From Ceratothoa steindachneri (taxonomy: Eukaryota > Arthropoda > Malacostraca > Isopoda > Cymothoidae), in NCBI GenBank assembly GCA_963969495.1, contig OZ018333.1:15959937-16023936 (forward strand): a stretch of DNA of 64,000 nucleotides, written 5' to 3'. The notes beneath the pieces were generated by a model that was not told the DNA's origin, made no database searches, and saw nothing but the letters and a program-made list of their open reading frames with translations. The position numbers and the translations under genes are program-made. This document shows, one piece after another, positions 34,331 through 44,041 of this stretch. Each line of letters starts with the position of its first letter. The first letter of the stretch is position 1.

Positions 34331-35636
34331 CAGGGTAACCCCAAAAAACGGGTCTGCACACACCTTTTGTGATATATGCTTCATTCATTCACTAATCACC
34401 CTTACTATGCAGGATATGACAGAAGCAACGCCTGTGAACACAACTAGATTTCAATGGGAGCTCCAGCAAAGAATATATTGCGTCAAACATTACTACAAGA
34501 CAGGCTCATTCAAGAAAGTGCAGGACACTTTCGGGTATCAGTTTGAATGTGAAAAACCCCCCTCCAAGAGCAGAATTCAAGACTGGGTGGATCACTTCGA
34601 GAACTATGGGGCAATAGAGAACCTCAATGCAGCTGGTGACAACGTCCAAGCCATTCAAGACGCCCCAGGAAGCGTAAAGCTGAGCTGGTCGAGAATATGA
34701 GAGAGTTAGTTCAGCAGAGTCCAAAAGGCTCCGTGCGCAAGTGAAGTTAGTCCCTCGGTATATCTCTTGAGACTTGCAGGAGTGTGTTAGTAATGGATGT
34801 AAAGGCCTACACATACATAATACAGACGAAGCAGACCCTTACAGCCTCAGACAAGGAGCAGAGAAAGGCTATGGCAGTCAAGATACTGGAAAAGTTTCAG
34901 GAGACCCCAGCTTTCCTTAACCTCCTTTGGACTTCTTTTGAAGCTCACTTCCATCTTGAAGGAAAGGTAAACTCGAAGACAAATGTCTCCTAGGGGACCT
35001 CCAGACCAAATGAGGTAGCCACCAAGCCCTACATTCCCCTAAGTGTACGGTATGAACTGCAATCTCAGCCAGAGGCATCATCGGACCATTCTTCTCCGAG
35101 GAATCTGGCGCGACAGTGACAGTCACCAAGGAGCGGTATATTGAGGTCCTCAAAAGCTTGAAGAGGGAGCTGCAAAACCTGTTCCCGTTGCTCATGGGAA
35201 AGTGGCTGAAAGAGAACTTCGGTGGCCGTGTGATCAGTCCTAAGACTGATTATGAGTGAGCACCTCACAGCCCAGACCTCAGCACCCCCAGATTTCTTTC
35301 GCTGGGGCTACCTTAAAGACAGAGTGTACGCAGGGAGACCCAAGACTATCAAGGAACTCAAGGAAGCCATCAGGGAGGAGATCAGAGCTATTAGTCGGTC
35401 GGTTTGTAAGGACGTCATAGACAACTTTGTGCTGCGCCTCAAGAAATGCACAGAGCTTAATGGAGGTCATCTCGAACACGTGTTCTAGAATAAAGAAAAA
35501 AAGTCAAAGACTCATGTCTTGGTATGATGTTTTTAAACACAATAAACTAGTCATCACCAAAGTTTCATTCAATCCTTGCAGAAAACAAGAAATGAGGCCT
35601 ATCGAAAGTTGGGGCCCGTTATTTTGGGTCACTCTG
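34331..35636 (+). mobile_element. Tc1/mariner-type DNA transposon with TIRs and TA duplication
   Basis: The left end CAGGGTAACCCCAAAAAACG (34331) and the reverse complement of the right end CAGAGTGACCCAAAATAACG (to 35636) are terminal inverted repeats of about 23 bp with a few mismatches. Both are bordered by TA (34329-34330 and 35637-35638), the target-site duplication of this superfamily. The 1306-bp length is typical. The transposase inside is broken, so the element is dead but structurally complete. Confidence 0.85.
34415..35489 (+). pseudogene. Tc1/mariner-type transposase, broken
   Basis: The N-terminal helix-turn-helix part (34430-34640) reads RFQWELQQRIYCVKHYYKTG, FKKVQDTFG and PPSKSRIQDWVDHFENYGAI, which resembles the DUF4817-type DNA-binding domain. 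The catalytic domain follows in other frames: LTASDKEQRKAMAVKILEKF, then WTSFEAHFHL where the family has 'SDEAHF', so the first catalytic Asp codon is replaced. After SGATVTVTKERYIEVL the region expected to hold the second Asp (QDGA) is missing. Last come PPDFFRWGYLKDRVYAGRPK and a C-terminus NGGHLEHVF with a stop at 35487-35489. At least three frame changes separate the blocks. Confidence 0.75.
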
Positions 35637-35638
35637 TA

Positions 35639-36471
35639 TAATCCTGGTTGCAGTTACTAGGTGTACTCATCACCTATCAAGAGTGGCATCTTGCCACTTT
35701 CATACCATAGACTGGAAGTGTGTGGACATTATCTCTTGATCGACCAACAAGTGCCTATTTGCGACTCCCTCAGCGGCCCCCTCTGATAAGCTATACTCCA
35801 TAGCCAAACCCCTAGGACACAGAATGGGTGACCATGTCTCCTGTTTGTATGTTCCTGCTGTGCTTTCCATTCCATCATATGTCTACGCCATTGGGCCTCT
35901 CCTACAACACATGTAGAGCCATGTGGCATTCTCAAAATGGATCCTTTGACCGTGTTCTCTTCTGGTCTTTCTTTCTGAAACATGTCTCAGTGATTATGCC
36001 CTCGGTAGTCACCACTAACATAAGGCTCTTGAATTAAAAAAAGATCGCATGCTCCTCATGCTTACTCCATGCAGAAGGATCAAAGTCGAGCCACAATTTG
36101 GGCGCATAGGTGGTGTATCACAGGCATCTCTGCAGCTGACTTTGCCTAAGCTATCCTCTTTAAATTTTGAATTATCACATTCTTTTAAATTTCCTCCTTA
36201 TTTTTACTTTTCACAATTTTATTATTTATATTGATTCTAGAAATGTTGGAATCCCTTCGTTCTTTTGGCCCTTCTTATCCCTTTGTCCAAGAAATTTGTG
36301 GGTGTCTGATACGGAATGCATTAAGATATAATCACTTATTGTTGAGCTTATGTTAGGTGGGAGTCCTAAAGAATGAATTTGGGATGGGTGTGGTCCCTAC
36401 TCTCGCTTCCTATTGCAGGAATGCTCTATTGTTGTACACCAGAAAGATTTTGAACGAGAGATTGTAAAATA
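35639..36471. other. Intergenic or intron, nothing recognised
   Basis: No transposon or coding similarity is recognised. As it lies directly upstream of the zinc-finger exon's splice acceptor, it would be intron if that exon is used. Confidence 0.4.
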
Positions 36472-36472
36472 A

Positions 36473-36491
36473 CTAATTGTTTCTTTTTCAG
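36473..36491 (+). promoter_or_regulatory. Splice acceptor of the zinc-finger exon
   Basis: CTAATTGTTTCTTTTTCAG: a branch-like CTAAT, a T-rich tract and CAG ending at 36491, directly before the open coding frame. No ATG lies in the expected initiation context in front of the zinc fingers except the one at 36495, which argues for a spliced exon. Confidence 0.7.
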
Positions 36492-37757
36492 GAGATGAAA
36501 TTGAGTTCGACCAGTAACCTTAAGGTTATTCCACATTTTAGTGGTATAATACAATCGCGACCTCGAGCCCTTGATTATGGTCCAAATTCGACTACTGGTG
36601 TATATTCAAGATCTAAAAGCCCAGGAAAATGCGCCGAAAACAACTCCATACCTTCCCAGTTGACACCCACAAATTCACATTCGCTGCATCATTCAAAAAT
36701 GAATAAGAAAATCTATAAATGCTGCTCCTGTCCTTATAACACTACACAGAGGGGAGTTTTAAGGATACATTTAAGAACCCACACTGGTGAGAAGCCTTTC
36801 AAATGCAGCCTTTGTCCTTATCGGGCTGCAAGAAAAGGTGATATTAAGAAACATTTCACTATTCATACTGGTAAGAAACCTTTCAAATGCAGCCTTTGCC
36901 CTTATCAGGCTGCAAAGAAACCTCATCTTAAAAGACATTCATATACTCACACTAGTGAGAGGCCCTTCAAATGCAGCCTTTGTCCTTATCAGGCTACAAC
37001 GAAAGGTCATCTTAAAAGTCATTCATATACTCATACTGGTGAGAAGCCTTTCAAATGCAGACTTTGCCCCTATCAGGCTGCAAAGAAAGCCAATCTTAAA
37101 ATCCATTCATCTACTCACACTGGCGAGAAACCTTTCAAATGCAGCCTCTGTCCTTATCAGGCCGCAACGAAAGGTCAGCTTAAAAGACATTCATATACTC
37201 ACACTGGCGAGAAGCCTTTCAAATGCAGTGCTTGCCCTTATCAGGCTGCAACCAAAGCTCATCTTAAAATCCATTCAAATATTCACACTGGCGAGAAGCC
37301 TTTTAAATGCAGCCTTTGCCCTTATCAGGCTGCAAGAAAAGGTGATATTAAGAAACATTTCAGTACTCATACTGGTAAGAAACCTTTCAAATGCAACCTT
37401 TGCCCTTATCAGGCTGCAAAGAAACCTCATCTTAAAAGACATTCATATACTCACACTGGCGAGAAGCCTTTCAAATGCAGTCTTTGCCCTTATCAAGCTG
37501 TAACTAAAATAGATATTAGAAGACATATGACGACACACACAGGCGAGAAGCCTTTCAAATGCGACCTATGCCTTTATCAGACTGCCAGAAAAGCAGATAT
37601 TAAGAAACATTTATATACTCACACTGGTGAGAAGTCTTTTAAATGCAGTGTTTGCTCTTATCAGACTGCAACAAAAAAGCATGTTAAAAGACACGCACTT
37701 ACTCACACAGGTGAGAAGCCTTTCCCCTTATCAGGCTGTAACGAAAGGACATCTTAG
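36492..37757 (+). CDS. C2H2 zinc-finger protein, probable last exon (12 intact fingers)
   Basis: This exon encodes a short Ser/Pro/Asn-rich leader of about 75 residues and then 12 consecutive C2H2 fingers of 28 residues. Most fingers have the form FKCSLCPYQAA...H...HTGEKP. Each has CX2C, the hydrophobic core (Leu or Ile) and HX3H, so all look able to bind zinc and presumably DNA in the nucleus. Linkers are TGEKP except TGKKP after fingers 2 and 8 and TSERP after 3. Fingers 2-3 and 8-9 are almost identical pairs, including the TGKKP linker, which points to a segmental duplication inside the array. After finger 12 the frame is broken by a 14-bp deletion and ends FPLSGCNERTS at 37757. The protein may still be functional with 12 fingers. 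Target sequence and orthology are unknown. Confidence 0.8.
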   Translation, partial: EMKLSSTSNLKVIPHFSGIIQSRPRALDYGPNSTTGVYSRSKSPGKCAENNSIPSQLTPTNSHSLHHSKMNKKIYKCCSCPYNTTQRGVLRIHLRTHTGEKPFKCSLCPYRAARKGDIKKHFTIHTGKKPFKCSLCPYQAAKKPHLKRHSYTHTSERPFKCSLCPYQATTKGHLKSHSYTHTGEKPFKCRLCPYQAAKKANLKIHSSTHTGEKPFKCSLCPYQAATKGQLKRHSYTHTGEKPFKCSACPYQAATKAHLKIHSNIHTGEKPFKCSLCPYQAARKGDIKKHFSTHTGKKPFKCNLCPYQAAKKPHLKRHSYTHTGEKPFKCSLCPYQAVTKIDIRRHMTTHTGEKPFKCDLCLYQTARKADIKKHLYTHTGEKSFKCSVCSYQTATKKHVKRHALTHTGEKPFPLSGCNERTS

Positions 37758-37958
37758 AATACATCCAAGGACTCACACTGGTGAAAAGCCTTCCAAATGC
37801 AGCTTTACCCTTACCAAACTGGAAAGAAAGATCAGCTTAACAGCCATTCATGTACTCACACAGGCAGGCATCCTTCCAAATGCATTCTCTGTCCATATCA
37901 GAATCAGAGAAAGGACAATCTTGGAGCACATTTAAGAAACCACACTTGTGATAAATAA
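37716..37958 (+). pseudogene. Former C-terminal fingers 13-15, out of frame
   Basis: Relative to the other repeat units, 14 bases are missing after CCTTTC at about 37721, between short CCC/CCTTT homologies. This removes the first Cys pair of finger 13 and shifts the frame. Downstream, the PYQAVTKGHLRIHPRTHTG part of finger 13 is readable in one frame. Finger 14 (PYQTGKKDQL, SHSCTHTG) and finger 15 (KCILCPYQNQRKDNLGAHL) are readable in another, with a stop TAA at 37956-37958. The original protein therefore probably had 15 fingers. Confidence 0.7.
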
Positions 37959-37959
37959 A
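37954..37959 (+). promoter_or_regulatory. Polyadenylation signal AATAAA overlapping the ancestral stop
   Basis: AATAAA overlaps the TAA that ends finger 15. It is the only canonical signal right after the array. Its use is inferred. Confidence 0.35.
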
Positions 37960-37974
37960 ACTTAAAGAGAAGCA

Positions 37975-38090
37975 AAATGTTTCAATGCGCTACGAGCGCC
38001 GCCTGAACTATTCCACCGTGGGTGAATTCATCGATCGCTTCCTTATTGGTCAGCCGAGTGTGAGACGGCCCGCAAATAGAAGGATGCGGC
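37975..38090 (+). pseudogene. LINE family A scraps
   Basis: ATGCGCTACGAGCGCCGCC and GTGAATTCATCGATCG match the linker near 23.31-23.36 kb. The next words CAGCCGAGTGTGAGACGGCCC match 23.27 kb, which lies upstream in the intact order. The two blocks are therefore swapped, showing a local rearrangement. Confidence 0.5.
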
Positions 38091-39244
38091 CAACTCCATT
38101 GTATTTGACTTTGTGGTCTTAGTCGCATTCTCTTGGGGAGGGCAGGCGGGCAAAAAACAAGGGAATGTCTTTGCTAAAGAGGTTTTGAAAGGAAGCCGCA
38201 GAGTTGACGAAAGAGGACCCCATGAGGTGCTCTAAGAACTTCGAATTAAAGTATTAACCCTAAAACAAAGGATGACAAGATGTACACAAGCATGTCATTG
38301 AACCAACTTTCCCAAATGATGATGTTGCGGGGCATCGCCACTACCGGCATGAATGGTAGAGTGCGCGGTATCCACGCCCATTACCGCCATCGCGTATATC
38401 CCTCGCCGGAGCGAAAATTCTGGTGCGTGGCTTCCTATCTGGGTTTAGCCGCCTTTTGCCCCACTCGTTGAAATATATAGGTAATCCTCGTGTCCCACAT
38501 AAAAAGAATATAATTTACTAAACTCCCTTCTCAAATAACAAACCTGATGATAGATAAACACGGGATCCACTTTAAAAATTCTGGGATAATTTGATTTTCC
38601 TCTCATCGTCTTGATCTCAAAATGGCAATTGCAGCCCACGCCACATTTTTTTTTAAGAAGCCCATTCAGATTAGGGCTTTAAGGAAAACGAAGTTCATCA
38701 AATCTGGATTTTCGATCTTGACTCGGTAACCGTATTTTATTATAGACATAATTTTCGCTGGCCTTTAACTTAATAGGACATATATGGGGTGATAGGCGAT
38801 TAGTGTCATCAAGAGCACCCACCCCTCCACGCTCACGGAGTTTCCAGAGGCTTACTGCGGGAGTGCTCTTGCCTTGTCGTTGGAGAGAGCTCCGCTCACT
38901 CATAAGAGGGGTCTGCAAAGTGGAGTTTTACTATACCTCCCTCGATCTTTATTTATGGTCTCATTGTTACGTTAGTCATGGTCTCCTCCTGAGACCTATA
39001 CCCCCCCTCCCCTCCTTTTCCTGCCCTTCTCTGAGACCTTTCTTCAGGATTTGGTTCCAGCTAGGCTCGTTGGCAAGGGGGACCAGACCTTGGACTCTAG
39101 GATACCCTGGTACTGCGAACCAGACTTTTAATACACCTCTATTTCTTTTACTGCCCTTTATTTTCCCCTCTAGTGGCCCTGAAGGTTACCTGACCTCGTT
39201 TTGTTTTTTTGACAATGATTCTGCATTGTTCTTTCGTGAAGGTC
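38091..39244. other. Stretch with no recognised gene
   Basis: Frames of 60-150 codons (for example plus 38803-39255, minus 38679-38918) have no similarity that I recognise. The sequence ends at the leader of a family A copy. Confidence 0.4.
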
Positions 39245-41870
39245 GGGGCCCCTAGCTTAGCTTCTTCTTTCTGACACCCCGTCTTCTTACCCTGCTTCCT
39301 CACTTTCTCTACAACCTCTCCCATAACGTTCTCTGGTCGCCCTCTAAATTCACAGGGTAGACACCGACCAGCTTCCTTTCACTCAATCAGCTCGGATCAG
39401 AGCTGGGGAGAGAGGCGAAAACTCCTCCTCTCCAATGACCTCCAGTTTTGGGGGGGAGGGGTAATAACCTTTCTCAGTCGATCAATTTTACGCACAGTTA
39501 AATGTAGTACCTCCACGTCGAAGGGCTGCCTGGCCCCTGGCCGCGAGGAGTGGTCCCAAATAGTGGCAGCTGGCTTTGCCATCCCCGTATTCACCGCTCG
39601 AAAAGCGGGATACTGCGTGGGGTGATGAATGTTTGCGTCCCGTGACGATTATAGGGTTACCCCATGCCCAATCATGAAGCTCTAAACTCCCCATTAACTT
39701 TCCCTTCAACATCGTTGGAGCTGCTCTCTGGCAGGTCAACTGCAGAAAAGGAACCCCCTGTTCGCATGGGACCCTCCGAGCCTCTCTGACCGGAGAGGAG
39801 GAGTATGGGTGCAGGGGACTCCCTCGTCCTCTTTTCTGGAGGTGACTCAGCGGTAGTCCCCCCTTTACTTTACTTTCACAGGGGACTGGCAAGAAAGCAG
39901 CCCATAATTTATACTCCCTGTTGGAGCTGCGCGAGAGCGCCAACCCCCTTATGGGGGCAAGTCTTGCTGGCCTGCATATAGAGTTTACAGGAGGTCACTA
40001 TACGCACCCCTCTCTCTTCCCTGATGAATACCGGTTCGCCTGTCAGAGATGAAACAAATGGGCTCCCCAGAGGTGGCGTCTGCCGTTCAGATCCCCGAAC
40101 AAGAGAATGGGCCTCCGCAGCCATGCCGCGACGCGGCGGAAGAACAGTATACATCCTATCCAAATGTAGCTGCACAGCTAGTGCCTGAAAAGAGGTATTC
40201 CAAGTAAAGAGAGGACGGAGACTTCATGCCGGGTGCAAATGCCGCATCCTCCTGCCCAGCCCCTATCCCGTGGTGGTGGGGTCGCAAAACCCTTGTACGA
40301 CTGGAAGGTGGGCAGGGCCATGTGCCCAGCATGGTCTATTCGAAGAAAGCCCCCACATCTCCGAGCTAAGCGTGGAGGGCATATTCTTTCAATGGAATTT
40401 TCATAGACTCTAAGAGCCAAACGGGAGGAGCTGTGGAGGCTCGTGTCCTCCCATTTTCCGTGAGCTATCTTCTTGCAGTTCGACTACGGGTGCGAGTTTT
40501 ACGCATCCGAGCGTGTATTGCGTAAGGTGCACTAGATCCACCACACCGGCATCGCAACGGGTGCCTTCCGCACGTTAGCTAATTGAGAGTCTACTTGTCG
40601 ATGCTGGGTAGATGTCATTCGTTCTGCGCCGTGCACATGCATTATTCGCCCGTATGAGCCAGGCCGGCGCCTTCGTTAGTCGACTCAGGTCTCACTGCAT
40701 CCGCAGCTGATTTCGACGGCGCCTATGCCGCCGAGAGACGCCAGTCATACCCTAAGCCTAAAGCTTCTACAGCGGCTGGAGTATTGCGTTTGGCCTTATT
40801 GGAGCACACTTTGTGTCACACTCGAACCCTGCCTGTGTATACGGATGGCTCCAAGTCCCAAGAGGGTTGGTTTCCACGCCGTATCCCCGCTGTTTGAAGT
40901 GAGCGGGGCTCTGCCAGGTGTTGCGTCCTTCTCTACGGCCGACTTGGTTCCAATACACCGCTCAGTACGGGGGATGACGCGACGTGCCCGGTTCGAAGTC
41001 AGGATTGTGATTTATAGCAACTCACAAAGCACACTGAGTGCTCTCGAGACATTGGAATCTCCATATCCCCTGGTTCGCGATATCTGTAGCACCACGGTTT
41101 CAGTGAGCCTGGATGATGTCGAGATTATCTTCTACTGGGTTCTTAGACATATAGGAATTGCTGAGAATGAGTCCGCCAAAGAGTCCGCTAGGACTGGGTG
41201 ACCACACCAGGTTTTCGCGACCCCTCACGCTGATGAAAGGAATACAAGTAGCACTCTTGGCTACTTGATAAAGAAGATGGTCGAGAGGAACTTAAAGTTA
41301 CGTGCCATTGCCGCGACTGCTCCCATGGACCTACTGCTCAATGTTCACAATGGCTTCAGGTTCCTTTGTCGTGTCCGAATTGGACACACTAGCGGGACGC
41401 ATCGCTATTTGATGGAGCGTTCGCTTGTGCCTTATTGCGACGACTGCGTTGTCACCTAGACCTCTCGGTACAATCTCGTTGAATGTGCTAGGCTGTGTTA
41501 TCTTGGTCTTGGCGCACGTTACCATTCCCGGTACCGGGATGAACGTAGTTGCAGCCGCTTGTCTTTTGTACTCGGGACTGGTTCGTAAACAGAGACTTGC
41601 GGACTATACGACATTTTGGAGGAGGTTGGCCTCCTCCATTCATTTGACTATTTGTTTATATTGTATGTTCCTGCGCCGGGGAGAAGCGAGCCCCTCCCCC
41701 CACCCTCCCCTATAGGGGCGCGTTTCCTTGTGTCCTTTTTCCTTTCTTTTTTTTAGTTTTTTATCTCCGTTATTTGTTATTTATATATTATTTTTTTTTA
41801 TTTAGCCTGACATTAGACTGGGTTATGAGTATAGCGGCTTTTGCCCTAGTATGTAGTCGCCAAATGGGCT
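39245..41870 (+). pseudogene. Rearranged LINE family A copy
   Basis: Four blocks are joined. (1) 39245-40120 is the family A leader and the start of ORF1 (TAGCTTAGCTTCTTCTTTCTG, TCACTTTCTCTACAACC). (2) 40130-40300 is inverted: on the minus strand it matches endonuclease sequence near 22.60-22.74 kb (CACCACGGGAT, CCGGGTGCAAATG). (3) 40330-40480 is forward endonuclease start (CCGAGCTAAGCGTGGAGGGC, TCAATGGAATTT). (4) 40484-41650 is the RT thumb (TTCGACTACGGGTGCGAG), RNase H (VYTDGS near 40838, ATFSTADLVPIHRSVRGM-like, FYWVLRHIGIAENES) and C-terminus, then the tail near 41.80 kb. Most of ORF1 and the RT active site are deleted. Confidence 0.65.
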
Positions 41871-42165
41871 CTCAAAATTGAAAAAAACTTCTTTGTTTTG
41901 ATCTTGACACTGCTAATGGTTGAAGTGTTCCTCCCTCACTTTATCCTTAGTCTCATTTTTATTACTTCGTGTTTTTTTGGCTAAGAGACGGTACTATATC
42001 GTTTGATTTATTTATATAAATTGCCATCTTACATTGCCTATACTTTTCTTGTGAAATTATTATATAAAGTTTATAAACGACTTTGAACCCTTATATCATT
42101 TTTCGTTGGTATATTTTTTATTTTTGTAGTTCACTGCTGCTATCACGCCCTATTTCCTGAGTTCT

Positions 42166-42240
<75 letters not shown>

Positions 42241-42387
42241 GGTAAAAGGCCAGGTTGTATACATGTACTATTGAAGTCCACAGCTGTGGCAGCGTTATTA
42301 ATTTTAACTTTGATTTTCTTAAATTTCTTACAAGTTTTTTAACGGGGTCTTCGAGGTGAGAATAAACATCCGCGAATGACATTCTTT
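41871..42387. other. AT-rich stretch with (TA)n, nothing coding
   Basis: No gene is recognised; it contains the (TA)n tract listed separately and ends at the hammerhead-like relic. Confidence 0.4.
42172..42236. repeat. (TA)n microsatellite
   Basis: About 65 bp of uninterrupted TA. Confidence 0.95.
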
Positions 42388-42431
42388 ATTCCTAGACATA
42401 TTTCGACCGTGTCAGGTCATTTTCAGGGAAT
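42388..42431 (-). ncRNA. Hammerhead-ribozyme-like relic of Penelope type
   Basis: On the minus strand the order is ATTCC (42431-42427), CTGAAAA (42426-42420), a stem GACC / GGTC with a 6-base loop (42418-42405), GAAA (42404-42401), TAT, GTC (42397-42395), TA and GGAAT (42392-42388). ATTCC and GGAAT pair as stem I. This is the layout of the minimal hammerheads known from Penelope-like elements (CUGANGA, stem II, GAAA, very short stem III, GUC). The core G of CUGANGA is A here, and two extra bases follow GUC, so it is probably inactive. Confidence 0.5.
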
Positions 42432-42633
42432 GAACAGAAATTGAATTGTTCATGTTGTAAGAGTAGATGTAGGTAGGGGATAGAGTAAGGCTGTGTGGAC
42501 AGATAGCGGAAAGTAGACCAGTGGTGAAAAGAGAAAGAAGTGTGGAAGGGTGCAAGGAGATGCTAGAGCCTGGTGATCAGGCCTATCGCCTTAAAGTATT
42601 TTGGGTTTGGTAGTTCCTTTGTTCTCTTTGAGT

Positions 42634-42641
<8 letters not shown>

Positions 42642-42707
<66 letters not shown>
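42642..42707. repeat. (TA)n microsatellite abutting the Penelope repeat
   Basis: About 65 bp of TA that ends exactly where the left inverted repeat of the Penelope-like element begins (GTTGAGGATAAATCCC at 42708). Confidence 0.95.
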
Positions 42708-42711
<4 letters not shown>

Positions 42712-42976
42712 AGGATAAATCCCAAAATGAGACATGTAAAATTTCTCATTTAATTAAGTACAACGTTTCGGGTACCTTACCCATCTTCTGGTCTATAAGA
42801 TAGATTTAGAACACGTTTAAAATTACAAAAATTATAATGCACACAAGGATTAGAAATAAATTATTTAGTTAATTGAAATTTTGACAAATCGTTTGAAAAC
42901 TATTGAAACTTTAGATATGGATCAATTATGGGTACTTTAAATATGGATAAATATAGCACTAGTTGATGCAATTATT
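42708..42976 (-). repeat. Left inverted pseudo-LTR of the Penelope-like element
   Basis: 269 bp, nearly identical to the reverse complement of 44042-44309. The outer word is GTTGAGGATAAATCCCAAAA, the inner word AGTTGATGCAATTATT. Differences are few (for example TTTGAAAACTATT versus TTTGGAAACTATT after reversal), so the arms are young or kept alike by copying. Confidence 0.9.
42759..42795 (-). ncRNA. Hammerhead-like core in the left repeat
   Basis: On the minus strand: CAGAAGA (42790-42784), TGGGT-loop-ACCC stem II, GAAA (42769-42766), C-GTT-G and TA. This matches the hammerhead order CUGANGA / stem II / GAAA / short stem III / UH, but with A for the U of CUGA. Stem I is weak. It is the same sequence as in the right repeat. 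Confidence 0.45.
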
Positions 42977-43769
42977 ATCACGCTCCTCGCCCAACTTCAC
43001 CACTTCCGTTTATCGTAAATCCTCCTTCTCTGGTCTCAGCATGAACTTTTACAGTTTTTGTGATATTTCATATAAGATCAACAACATCAAAACCCTCCTG
43101 CACCGTGGTTTTCAGCTTTCATCTGATTATTTTCTTGTTCATTCAGAATTCAGTTTTCTTATGGGTTATTTTCAAAGGAATTGTTTCCAGCCCTCACTTG
43201 TACAAAAATGTATCCGTCAATTCTTTGATAAAATATACCATCCTCCACAAGAAATTTCCTCTGTCCCCAAGGATGTCCGCTATTGTCTTCTCCCTGATAT
43301 TGGCCCACTCAACCTACCCTTACGCCGAAAACTTAATAAGCTTTTGAAAAGATTTTACACACATATAAACTTCAAAATAGTTTTCCTTCACAACTTTCAT
43401 ATTGGACAATTTTTCAGAACTAAGGACAGACTCCCACCTGAAATGGGCTGTCCAGTTGTCTATAAATTCATTTGCCCCAGGTGCCACCAGGGAATCTACA
43501 TTGGCAGAACTGTTCGCTCACTTAGGGCTGGGGTCTGTTCTCATCTTGGTATTAGCTCTCGCACTGGCTCCACCTTGACCAATAAAGGAACTTCTCCCAT
43601 TCGAGATCATTCAATTAAATGTAAGACAGAAATTTCCCACAAAAACTTTCAAATTATAGGACATGCAAAGGACTCCACTTCCCTCCGCATTCTCGAATCA
43701 TTATTTATAAAACAACTAAATCCCAGTTTAAATTCTGATTCAACTGCTTTTTCCCTTCTCATTTCATAA
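42963..43769 (+). CDS. Penelope-like RT C-terminus with GIY-YIG endonuclease (partial)
   Basis: 268 codons without a stop. The first 5 residues lie in the left repeat, so the true coding part is a 5'-truncated protein. Residues about 10-90 (VYRKSSFSGLSMNFYSF, IKTLLHRGFQLSSDYF, SEFSFLMGYFQRN) are the thumb end of Penelope-type RTs. Residues about 100-165 are the linker. From 166 the GIY-YIG domain follows: VYKFICPRCHQG with Cys171 and Cys174, IYIGRTVRSLRAG (178-190), a His at 194, and the catalytic-type Glu245 in LRILESLFIKQLNP. It ends FSLLIS and a stop. The palm with the polymerase active site is missing, so it cannot reverse transcribe, but the nuclease domain looks intact. The start codon is not meaningful in a truncated copy. 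Confidence 0.8.
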   Translation: MMQLLSRSSPNFTTSVYRKSSFSGLSMNFYSFCDISYKINNIKTLLHRGFQLSSDYFLVHSEFSFLMGYFQRNCFQPSLVQKCIRQFFDKIYHPPQEISSVPKDVRYCLLPDIGPLNLPLRRKLNKLLKRFYTHINFKIVFLHNFHIGQFFRTKDRLPPEMGCPVVYKFICPRCHQGIYIGRTVRSLRAGVCSHLGISSRTGSTLTNKGTSPIRDHSIKCKTEISHKNFQIIGHAKDSTSLRILESLFIKQLNPSLNSDSTAFSLLIS

Positions 43770-44041
43770 ATCACTCAAAATATTTTCACAACCTACCAAT
43801 CTCTAATCGGTTCCTTCTATAATCTTTCCTCAGTCTCTCCGCTCTTGCCGTCCACTAAAGTTGACTAATATATTTTTGTGTACCAATTAATTGCCCCAAT
43901 TAGTATATTGTTTATATTTATCCATATTTATAGCATCTGTATTTAGTGTCAACAGTTTTCAAATGATTTGTCACATTTTCAATTAATTAAATAATTTATT
44001 CCTATTTCTGCTTCATTAAGTGACTAATATCTGTGTCAACC

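Noticed and set aside
36477..36491. Start of the zinc-finger protein at TTG 36477
   Set aside because: These bases are the pyrimidine tract and CAG of a splice acceptor; coding most likely begins at 36492.
38803..39255. 150-codon plus-strand frame before the rearranged family A copy
   Set aside because: No recognised similarity, Leu/Pro/Phe-rich with pyrimidine bias; insufficient support for a gene.
42143..42382. Open frames made of Tyr-Ile repeats here and at 42573-42803 and 44261-44467
   Set aside because: They are translations of (TA)n tracts with no other coding content.
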